Shown here: positions 55,501 through 64,000 of the stretch, piece by piece
Layout: every line of letters starts with the position of its first letter
Numbering within the stretch: the first letter of the stretch is position 1
DNA from: Neofusicoccum parvum
Taxonomy: Eukaryota > Ascomycota > Dothideomycetes > Botryosphaeriales > Botryosphaeriaceae
NCBI GenBank assembly: GCA_020912385.1
Contig: CP087210.1
Span: 2,976,001-3,040,000 of the forward strand
DNA length: 64,000 bases
Reading direction: 5' to 3'
Notes under the pieces: model-generated
What the model saw: only the letters and a program-made list of their open reading frames with translations
Databases searched by the model: none
What the model was told of the DNA's origin: nothing
Made by a program: the position numbers and the translations under genes

Positions 55501-58500
55501 TTACAACCTCGCCCTCGTCTGGATGCTCTTCCTCCTCTTCTTCTTCCTCGCCGCCGCCGCCGCCTCCTCCGCGCGCTCCAGCGCCTCGCCCGCCGCCTGC
55601 GCAGACGACCCGGCGGTTGCGTCTTCGAACAGCGGGCGCCCGACGCGATCCACAAGGCTCAGGACGCGGTTCCTGACGGTCGCGCCGTCGCGGCGGTTTT
55701 TCCTGTTAAAAAGCAACGACGTTAGATTTGTAATCGGAGACAAGGCATGTAAACGGTCTACGGACACGGGTGGGGTAGGAATGGTGGAGGAATGAATCGA
55801 GATGTGTTGGAAAGTAAGATTGTACGTACCCCTCTCTCCTGCTCTGGCTGATCATCTCGGCGAAGTCCCAGAGACGTCCTTCGGCCAGGATGGCGCCGTT
55901 GGTCTTGTCGCGTGACGGCATCCAGTCGTCGCTGAGGCGCAGCGTGGGCGGGACGCGGTTGTCGCGCGACTTGGAGACGGCGATGATGCCGTCCTCTTCG
56001 AAGCGGGTGTAGGCGTTCCTAAGCGTCTCTTTGTTGACGGCCTCGAAGTAGGAGAGGTCGCCTTGATGGTAGAGGGTTTTGCCTAGCTGTTGCGGCGGAA
56101 AGAAGAAGAGTCAGCTGGCATGCGTGATGAAAGGGGGGGAAAGGCTCTGCGATGGCGATGGGAAGGGAAGACTAACCACTTGCGCTCTGTCCTGCACCTT
56201 CTTCATATCCAGCCACGTACTTTCAGGCGTGCCAGGAGGCGGCGTCAGCATCATGAGCGACACAGCGCCGAGCCAGCTGGCTTCTACGAACGGCCAGATC
56301 ATGAAGCAGTAGAAATCGTAGTTCTCACGGCCGCTCTCGCGCTCTGCATCGCTCAGTTCGACCCATATCACCTTCTCACCGCCGCCCTCGCCGACAACGC
56401 CTGGCTCGCGGGTGACTTTGATCACATTATCGGCTTCAAGCGACTGGAGCGTCCTCTCCAGATTGGTTGGAAGGCCCTCGGTCGGGAAGATGAACTCGCC
56501 GCGGAAGAGCTGCGAGAGGAAGGACACCTGGGCATAGAGGTCGGTGTACGAGATGCGCTGGTGGGCAGGCGAGCCGCCTTGCTTGACGCGCGTGTACATA
56601 GCGGCCGAGACGAGGGCCGGGAGAATGAAGAGGTGGATGGTCATGTTACGATAGAAGGAGAGTTGGAAGCTGTATCAGTTTCGTTAGCTTTCAGAACCTT
56701 CCTCTACAGCAATCTAAGATGGGTTGAGAAATGGCATGGGTGGAAACACTCACCGATCAACAGCATAAAACGTCTCCTCCGGCAGCCCGGACACAACGCC
56801 GACCAACTGAGGGCCCAGCACATCCAACGCCCTCTCGACCACATACTCCGTTGGCGCGCCACCGAAATGCGCCACCCTGCCTCCAGCGTTGCGCACACGC
56901 TCGCTCAACCAGTCCACCCTGCGCACCAGCTCGTTCTTGCCCACACCTCTGCCCCTCAGCGTCAACAACACTGTACCAACCAGCGCAGTGGGCATGACAA
57001 CTGAAACAGCGTTGATTTCAGAAAGGACGCGATAGCCAAGCGTGCGCAGCATTCGTAGCCGGGATTCCTTGTCAGTGATGGCGGGTGGGTCGATGGACGG
57101 TGGTAGGCGTGAAGCGCGGGCTTGCTGGCTGTTGATGAAGGAGCGGAGGGACCAGGGCTCGGCAAAGCGAACGTCGACGCGGCCAAGCTTGAGGGAGAGA
57201 ACGGATGAGGCAGAGAGGAAGTCGCGAAGGTTTTCTTTGGGTTTAGGCTGGCCGAGCAGTTCGGAGATGTAGGAGCTATGGGAGGCGTTAGCTATGCGCT
57301 GGGGCACGGCCGAGAAGTGTCGACTTACTCGACTTCTATGACTTTGTCGTATTGTGTGCTGACGGGGCAGATGATAGCGTCGTCTACTCGGCCGGACAGA
57401 ACACTGTCGAGAAGGAAGCTAAGGATACCAAACTTGGGAGGGAGGAGCTTTCCTGTCCGTGACCGACCGCCCTCTGTTGGGTCGAGTCAGTTTAAATGCT
57501 CTCAGTACAATGTGTTGAAGCTCGTGCCGTGCAACTCCGTCCATGTGAGCACGGAGGGAAATAGATGAAGGGCTAGCATACCAACGAAGCACTCAAAGTT
57601 ATAGCCGTGGGTTAATAGGGTATCCATATACGCCTGAACAAGGGTATTATACAACAAGTCGTCTCCGAAACTTCTACGAATCCACATAGCACCTGCGAAG
57701 AGCTGTCAGAAATTGTGTTGTCATCAGAAATAGAGACTGATGTAGACTTGCGTACCAGCATGCTGCAAAAAGCTTCCCACAAGGGGGAAGTTCAAGTTGT
57801 CACCTGCCACGACCGTGGGCAAAGCCAGGCCTAACCGGTAGCAAATAAGCTGTAATGAGACGTAATCAACGTGTGAGCGATGGCAGGGAAGAAATATAAT
57901 GCTGTGCTTGTCTTTTTCCGCCTTGTCGGCAACAGCTCGCAACCGGAGGACTTCTTCGGATGAGACGTGAATTCCTGCAAACGAATCAGCACTCAATCAG
58001 AATAAAGGATGAATATCGCGGAAGATTGTATGACGGCAGGAGAAGGGTTTCGAAACAAATAGCTGTGCACACAAACAAGCCGATCCAAGTATTTCTCAAT
58101 AATCGCTTGGCCAACAACTCCGTGCGCTCTACGAGGAATTGCCCACCCACCTTGGTGATACGCGCGCGTGAGCAGCTGAGTGCAAAAGTAGTAGGCGCCG
58201 CGAATGAACCTCTTGCTCTCCATCTTGCAGATCATCGCATCCGTCATGCTCTCGACCACCTCCTCCAACTGCACCTCGACCTCCCGCCTCCTCCTCTCCT
58301 TCTTCTGCAGCCTGTGCCTCTCCTCCTCGACGTCGACGCGCTTGGCGGCCAGCTCCCGGACGCGGGCCTTGAGCATGGGGTTGCCGACGACGCGGGCCTT
58401 CATCTGCTCGGAGAAGCCCGAGTAGAAGACGGGCTGGCCGATGACCTTGTCGTAGCTGCGCCAGCCGGTGCCCGACACGTGCGACGACAGCTCGCGCAGG

Positions 58501-58715
58501 AAGTCGAGCGGCGACTGGCGGAACCGCGCCATGCCCTCGACCAGGTTCTGGTCCGGCGACGTCTGCTGCTGCGAGGACAGCAGCAGCCCGTCCGTCGACG
58601 TCGTGCCCGTGTAGCCCGTCGGGTGCAGCGACACCTGGTCGCCCAGGATGGAGAGGTCGGGCGCCGACGACGCGTTCGACCCCGGGGGCGGCTTGCCGCT
58701 GCCGCCGCTCGCCAT
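55501..58715 (-). CDS. PlsB/GNPAT-type glycerol-3-phosphate or DHAP acyltransferase
   Basis: Eight exons: 58715-58151, 57974-57756, 57692-57582, 57473-57329, 57275-56754, 56669-56177, 56086-55830, 55702-55501, giving 837 aa. All introns are GT-AG and in frame; those ending at 57276 and 56670 show GCTAACG branch sites. Acyltransferase motif I is LPCHRSHVDY (H-x4-D) and motif III VEGGRSRTGK. GDNLNFP and AMWIRRSFGDD lie between them, as in PlsB and animal GNPAT. The family transfers acyl chains to the sn-1 position of glycerol-3-phosphate or dihydroxyacetone phosphate. No membrane anchor is obvious before residue ~180. The last three residues, ARL, fit the PTS1 peroxisomal consensus. It differs from the ER Gpt2/Sct1 type, so a peroxisomal role is inferred. 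Confidence 0.85.
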
Positions 58716-59795
58716 TGTGGTGGTTGTGGGGAGCGGGGGGTCGGGGTCGGTCGAGGCGTGGTTGAGGGGTGTGCGAGGGTGCGGGTCGAGGCGTGTGAAG
58801 CCTGGTCGAGGTCTGGTCGAGGTCTGGTCGAGGTCTGATGTTCGAAGAGAGTGCGGCGCGGCGGAGGTGAGGCCTGGTTTAGTGTGTCGTCTCGTCTCGT
58901 CTCCGGCCGAACGGGAGTGGCAATGGAGATGGAGCTGGTTTAGGCGGTGGACGCGACGATAAAACGGCGGGGACAGACTCGGAAGGTCGTCTACGCAGCT
59001 GGACTGGTGGAGTCCGGGGTGGGCGGAGCGATTGTTGAGACGCGTTCTCCTGCCGATACCGGCGGTGTGCAGGGCGATGGCGGCGATGAGCGAGGTCTGA
59101 TGGCAGCGGGCGGTGTGTCAGGAGGCTCTCACTGTCTCCAGTCTATGACATCAAAGGGATCTCTGGCCGGGGCGCTGGCAGCAGGAGGCGGAGGAGAGTT
59201 TGGTTGACGGCCACATGCGCCAAGTCTGGGGAAGGACGGCGGAAGTGCCTCGGCTGCGGCCCCGTCGCCGCCATCTGCATCATCCCGCAGAGTCCCTTCC
59301 GGCTGACTCGCGCACAAAACCAAACCCTCGTCGGTCTATCCATTCCGGCCGTCTCCACCACGCTGCATGGCCATCCAGCACGCAACGTCATCGTCGACCG
59401 TCCTCCGCGTCCACCAATCACACCCAGCCGCTCTTTTGTCTTGCCCCGCGCACCCGTCCGAAGCTCCGGGGCAGCAGGCACGATGGCGTTGGGCTCCGGG
59501 CCACCCGAGCTTCTCGCAGTCCGCTGCGACTTCTCGCAGTGGGGACTCTCTTAGCTTAGCTTTAGGCTCGTGTTCATCGCGCTTCCTCCAGACGTCTAAG
59601 CTGCAGCTGGCAAAAGGCCGCGCCGCGCTGTATTGGTCCCACTTTTGCGGACCTGCGCCCGTCAGCTCACCTGTGGCACAGCAATCCTCGATACCAGGCA
59701 GCCGGAGACGACGTGAGACTGTCTCTTGAATTTCAGACATCCGCCCTCTTGTCTCTTCCAAGTCTCTTGCAACGCCTGCCACGCCAGTCAACACC
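58716..59795. other. Divergent intergenic region between acyltransferase and F-box-like gene
   Basis: 1.08 kb, GC-rich, with short GAGGTCTGGTC-type tandem words at about 58800-58835 (GTCGAGGTCTG repeated). It must hold both promoters. No gene. Confidence 0.5.
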
Positions 59796-61151
59796 ATGGG
59801 CGGCTCGCGTGTGCGGCATCCTTCGCCGTTTCGTCCTCCTTGGTTGGACCAGCCAAGCCGCTGTCAAAAAGCGGCGCTGCGGAAGATAGCACTGCAGCTC
59901 GAGCGCCTGCCCCCGGAGCTCGTTGAGCCTATTCTGTCCTGCTGCGAGCTTGCCTACGTCCTCGACCTGTCCAGCTATGCCGGCACCCACCTCCTCAGCT
60001 GCATCGAGAACAGCCCAACGTGGCGGGCCTGGCTCAACGACACCCATACCCGCCTCCAGTTGCAAGATCTTCTGGCTGCCTGTCGTCTCAATCCTTGGCC
60101 AACTCCCTGGTCAATCCGTCGCTGCGCTAGATATGCGTTCGACAGGCACTTCGTACTTCAGCAGGGCTATGAGCCTCTGCTGCCCGGGTATCCGGCCTGG
60201 AAATCTGGATCCGACATAGTCAAACGCCTGGTCTACGAAATTCGTCATGGCACACATGCCAGCATGGACTACAAAAGACATGACCATAAGGCACAGCACT
60301 CATTGTACTCATTCATCCAGTCAAAGGACCTTATCCCTCTCCTCCACCCCTCCTCGTCCACACTAGCCGCGAATCCGCACCCACACCGCCTCCTCATCGA
60401 CTCCGTCGCGAACTGGTCCATCGACCAAATCAACACCAGCGCCGCCCTCTTCCAGCGCGCCCAAACCGCCCTCCACACAACCCGCCTCGCCCAACTCCGC
60501 CGCCTCCACGCCCTCTACCTCCGCCACCCCACCCGCCTCAAACCCGCCCTCGCCCCGCAAACACCCACCCGCAACCCCTCCCACATCGCCTCCCGCCTCC
60601 TCCGCGACGCCCACCTCCCGCCGCAGCCCGACCACCCACCCCACAAGCCCTGGACCCGCTTCGCCTACCGCCACGCCTGCCTCGTGCCCTACGACTGGTG
60701 CCTGCGCCTCTTCGTCCGCGTCGCCGCCGACGCCGCCCTCCCCGCGCACCACCACCACCTCCTCCGCACCGCCCTCGCCGGCCTCCCCGCCCTGCACCCT
60801 CCCTTCGGCACGCCAGCCGACCGCGCACCGCCGCAGACCCCGCCGCGCACGCTCAACACCCCCTGGAGCCCGCCGGGCCTGCGTGCCGGCGCGGGGCGCG
60901 ACGGCGCGCCCGCGTTCGTGGTGCAGCGCGCGGACGCGGCGGGGTGGCTGCCCGCGGCCGAGGGCGAGGTGGCGTGGCTGGAGGCGTTCTGCGCGTGCGT
61001 GGAGTGGATGGAGGATGCGTTTCCGGGGGTGGCGGGGGAGGAGGTGGGGACGGGGTTTGGGGGCGGGAGGCGGCGGGAGGAGGAGCGGGAGGAGTGGTTG
61101 GAGGGCGGGGCGCTGGATTGGCTTGAGCGGCCGGGCTTCGGGTCTGGGTGA
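59796..61151 (+). CDS. F-box-like hypothetical protein
   Basis: 451 aa, intronless from ATG 59796. Residues ~35-75 (LERLPPELVEPILSCCELAYVLDL...) match the start of an F-box or F-box-like helix pair (L-P-x-E-[LI]), common in fungal SCF adaptors. The rest is helical with Trp and His clusters (HDHKAQHSLYSFIQSKDLI). The last ~150 residues are Pro/Ala/Arg-rich, with low-complexity GC-driven sequence. If the F-box is real, the protein would recruit a substrate to SCF ubiquitin ligase through Skp1. No LRR, WD or Kelch repeats are seen, so the substrate domain is unknown. The strong strand bias of the 3' part opens long antisense frames that I disregard. Confidence 0.7.
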   Translation: MGGSRVRHPSPFRPPWLDQPSRCQKAALRKIALQLERLPPELVEPILSCCELAYVLDLSSYAGTHLLSCIENSPTWRAWLNDTHTRLQLQDLLAACRLNPWPTPWSIRRCARYAFDRHFVLQQGYEPLLPGYPAWKSGSDIVKRLVYEIRHGTHASMDYKRHDHKAQHSLYSFIQSKDLIPLLHPSSSTLAANPHPHRLLIDSVANWSIDQINTSAALFQRAQTALHTTRLAQLRRLHALYLRHPTRLKPALAPQTPTRNPSHIASRLLRDAHLPPQPDHPPHKPWTRFAYRHACLVPYDWCLRLFVRVAADAALPAHHHHLLRTALAGLPALHPPFGTPADRAPPQTPPRTLNTPWSPPGLRAGAGRDGAPAFVVQRADAAGWLPAAEGEVAWLEAFCACVEWMEDAFPGVAGEEVGTGFGGGRRREEEREEWLEGGALDWLERPGFGSG

Positions 61152-61228
61152 GCGCATGGCGGGTTTGCGGCGCGGCTGAGGTGTCTAGCGGTGGGCGGGA
61201 GGGGTGGGGTTGAGGTTGCTAGGCGTGG

Positions 61229-61465
61229 TTATGGCCTGTGCTTGGTGCCGGTGGACGGGATGGCGGCGTCGGGGGCTGGGACTCGTGCGGATAGGGTGAT
61301 GCCGCTCTGCGAGAATGACTGCAGTTGGCCATGCTGGATCACCACTAGTTGGCTCTTCTTGGTGGCACCGCTGTCGCCGGGGCTGCCTCGTGTGATGGAG
61401 GCTTTGATCTTGACGCGAAGGCCGAAATAGAGGAAGGGCAGAAGTACCACGCAGAGCAGGAGCAT
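61229..61465 (-). CDS. Possible 78-aa membrane micro-protein
   Basis: ATG 61465 opens MLLLCVVLLPFLYFGLRVKI, a single N-terminal hydrophobic helix followed by basic residues, then a polar stretch (SPGDSGATKKSQLVVIQHG). This is a sensible layout for a small ER or mitochondrial tail protein. The other frames here look less protein-like. No family recognised and no supporting splice structure. A chance open frame is possible. Confidence 0.35.
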   Translation of the reverse strand: MLLLCVVLLPFLYFGLRVKIKASITRGSPGDSGATKKSQLVVIQHGQLQSFSQSGITLSARVPAPDAAIPSTGTKHRP

Positions 61466-62615
61466 GATTCTCAGGGAATTGGCCCTTGTGGCTGATGGAT
61501 TGACGTTCTCCTCCTCTCGTAGATGTGGGTGTGCAGACGAGAGGTTGAGGGGCCGGCTCGGGGTGGAGTTTCAATTTTGCAGAGCGAAAGCTTATTTGTT
61601 TGCTCCTGCGGGGCAATGCATGACGATGCATGACATCCTGCCGGCTTTGCCGACAGTTGCGAGTGCTGAATCTCTGTGTTCGATAGACGACACGGACTTG
61701 CAATGACAAAGGTCGCATTTTCAATCTGCAGGAGCCTGCACTGAGATCGCTATGTTGCAAGATACTGAGTGTTCTGGAAACGCTCCGCGCGAGCTGGCCG
61801 ACCTAATGAAGGACGGCAAGAACTGTGAATCCATCAAATTGATAGCCACATTGCTCTTTTACATGAGTTAACAGTGTTGTGCGCATCTGTAAGTAAGTAG
61901 GATCGTGATAAGACACGAACACTGCCGGGTAGGTCCGCTAGGAGTATCCGCTGGTCCGGGTGACATCAAGGTTGTGCGGGACGGAACCAACGGCTTTCGG
62001 GACGAAGGGCAGTCGGATAATACTAAGCTTTCAGCCATGCGGGAGATCACCCTGAGTGGTCTGGGGTTAAATGATGGGAAGAGTGTTTAGTTTCGAATTT
62101 TGCGGCTGGTAAAGGTGAGGCAGCGTGGTTTGGCTCTCAGTATATTAATATAGGGCCGTCAGCCTTGCATTGCCAGCTGCGCTGGTGGTGGTACACCAGA
62201 TCAGGCTAAAGTCAAATACAGCTTTATCCCTTTTGCCGCTACCTCGATGCGTCATGTACAAACCAGTCTCACACAATGGCGTGACAAGGTATTGGACACG
62301 CTCGTCCAAGTGGGGCAACTGGTGGGAGGACTGTTTCGTTTTTAGCGCGTCGGAAACGCTCGCATCGAGGCCGCAACTCAGGGGCATTGGTCGACCAGCG
62401 CCGATCACCTCTAGCGAACACCACAATTAGCAGTTTCACAATGCTTATTAGCGCCACCGTTGTTTCCAAGCTCTGCCCTTCATGCGTGATTGCCACAGGC
62501 ACCGGCTCGCACTGCTTGGATTTATCCAACATCATGAGGCGAGCCGCAATGCCGGCCTGAGTGGGGATCAGGAGCCTAATATGACAGCAGCCTTCTACAG
62601 TATACACCCTTTGCT
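61466..62615. other. Intergenic region upstream of the CE5 esterase gene
   Basis: AT content rises towards 62.6 kb. No gene supported. It includes the esterase promoter. Confidence 0.5.
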
Positions 62616-62622
62616 TATAAAA
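62616..62622 (+). promoter_or_regulatory. TATA box of the CE5 esterase gene
   Basis: TATAAAA located 117 bases before the ATG at 62739, followed by a CT-rich leader; typical of an inducible secreted-enzyme promoter. Confidence 0.55.
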
Positions 62623-62738
62623 CGTGCATCAGGCACCCGAACAAAACACTCTCTTTAAGGCTCCCTGACCTCCATCGTCCCAACTTTCCCTTCTGTCCCA
62701 GAACCATCCAGGCCTATCCACTCTTTCCAGCCCTCACC

Positions 62739-63552
62739 ATGCACTCCACTCTCGCCACACTCGTCCTCCTCGCCGGCAGCGCTCTGGCCGCGCCTGTCGA
62801 GAACAACGAGAAGCGCGCTGCCTGCGCCAACATCCACGTCTTCGGCGCACGCGAGACGACCGCGTCCCCGGGCTTCGGCTCGGCCGGCACCGTCGTCAAC
62901 CTCATCCTGAACGCGCACCCGGGCGCCACCTCCGAGGCCATCACCTACCCGGCCGCGGGCGGCAACAGCTACGGCTCGTCCGTCCAGGCCGGCACCAAGG
63001 CCGTCGCCCAGGCCGTGACGTCGTACGCGCAGAGCTGCCCGGACTCGCAGATCGTGCTGGTCGGGTACTCGCAGGTAAGCTCTGGAACAGACACGTCCCG
63101 TGCCTTGCTGTTGGTGCAGAGTTGCAATTCTGACAATCAAAGGGCTCCCAAATCATCAACAATGCCATGTGCAACGGTGGCGATCCGAACCAGGGCATTT
63201 CCAGCACCACTGCTCCCATCACAGCTGCCATCGGCAAGCATGTCAAGGCTATGATCTGGATGGGCAACCCCCGCCACAAGCCGGGCGCGTCGTACAACGT
63301 GGGAACCTCCACTGCGGCAGGCGTGAGTTTTCTCTTCCTTGATATCGAAGGGGGGCGATGGACGGCTAACATGGATCGATATAGTTCGACCCTGAGACCC
63401 AACAGTGCACGGCATACGCCAGCATTATCCAGTCGTACTGCGACCAGGCTGATCCTTACTGCTCGAATGGCAACGATGCTTCGGTGCACCAGGGCTACGG
63501 CTCGGAGTACGGGCAGGCTGCGTTGAAGTTCGTCAACAGCAAGCTGTCTTAA
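62739..63552 (+). CDS. Secreted CE5 esterase (acetylxylan esterase/cutinase family)
   Basis: Three exons, 62739-63074, 63143-63322 and 63385-63552, introns 68 and 62 nt, 227 aa. Signal peptide MHSTLATLVLLAGSALA, then a short pro-region ending KR before AACANIHVFGARET. The serine motif GYSQG has nucleophile Ser111; intron 1 falls directly after Gln112, inside the motif. Asp195 (QADPYC) and His207 (VHQGYG) complete the triad, 12 residues apart. Conserved TYPA, MGNPRH and disulphide cysteines are present. GARETTASPG and MGNPRH favour acetylxylan esterase over cutinase. It would deacetylate xylan outside the cell. A TATA box lies upstream. Confidence 0.93.
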
Positions 63553-64000
63553 GTTGGGATCGCGGCTTTACTCATTTGACCTTCTATGTGAATAGTGATA
63601 TCTATGGTAGTGTTTATCAATGACCATGACAGCTGGCGAAGCTACGAGCTATGACGTTGAGCTGATCTTGATTTTGTGCAGTGCATTCATATTTACAGCT
63701 ATTTGTTCTGAGAAGATCCCTGCTCTGGCCATTCGCGCCTACATCGTTGTTATAGCAATACAAATATTCATCCAGCTACACGGAGTGCAGCGGTCACGAG
63801 CCCTTTGACTATGCCCAGCTCCCGTCCGAGAGTTTTCTTTCCTTGTGAGGGCGTGTTCCAGGCAGACACATGTGACCGCGCTTTCCAGAACCATCACGAC
63901 CATCAGTCACATACGCCCTTGGCGGCCTTTCCTGGCCTAGCTCGTGTCGCTCTGGTGACGACGAGCAAATGACCTCCTCGCTCAACGAGGCTTGGCCCCC
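63553..64000. other. 3' flank and right edge
   Basis: No gene supported. A 62-codon frame at 63620-63808 is hydrophobic but lies in the esterase 3' flank and has no other support. Confidence 0.5.

Noticed and set aside
1..64000. tRNA, rRNA, CRISPR or bacterial-type operon features
   Set aside because: Looked for T-loop words, repeat-spacer arrays and polycistronic spacing by eye; nothing convincing, and the genome is eukaryotic. A tRNAscan or Rfam run would be decisive.

Overview
The window is nuclear DNA of a filamentous ascomycete (Pezizomycotina). Genes carry short 47-180 nt GT-AG introns with CTAAC/CTGAC-like branch sites. Products include Cho2-type PE methyltransferase, two NACHT (NLR/STAND) proteins, a CE5 esterase and a fungal Frizzled-like receptor. 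I cannot fix the genus from sequence alone; Dothideomycetes is a guess. I found no rRNA, tRNA, CRISPR array, virus or intact transposon.

Layout. 1-7.5 kb: the last codons of an upstream gene, a PflX-like radical SAM protein, then a head-to-tail minus-strand array of four related mucin-like single-pass membrane protein loci (one apparently intact, one with an in-frame stop, one frameshifted at a 12-nt homopolymer, one relic). 7.5-14 kb: CHO2 and a four-exon seven-helix receptor. 14.5-24 kb: a small secreted protein, a dispersed member of the membrane family, and two unrecognised proteins of 675 and 843 aa. 26-43 kb: a 2180-aa NACHT-TPR protein, a secreted amidase and a 2013-aa NACHT-ankyrin protein, with low-complexity and repeated DNA at the 3' sides of the NLR genes. 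45.5-47.7 kb: one intact and one decayed member of the membrane family. 48-54 kb: the divergent POP4/PDX3 pair and a tetraspan protein. 55-63.6 kb: an eight-exon PlsB/GNPAT-type acyltransferase with a PTS1-like end, an F-box-like protein, a possible micro-ORF and a secreted CE5 esterase.

How the genes fit together. CHO2 and the acyltransferase belong to glycerolipid synthesis, POP4 to RNase P/MRP, and PDX3 to vitamin B6 salvage; these are housekeeping genes. The accessory interest lies in (i) the dispersed membrane-protein family, which shares a juxtamembrane GG[FY]ILGRR-like block and a repeated cytoplasmic E[LM]PT...E[LM] tail and is decaying by several different mutations, and (ii) the NLR-amidase-NLR block. 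The NACHT-TPR gene has strikingly optimised codon use, unlike the NACHT-ankyrin gene. Exon models were built by hand from splice signals and reading frame and are not supported by transcripts.
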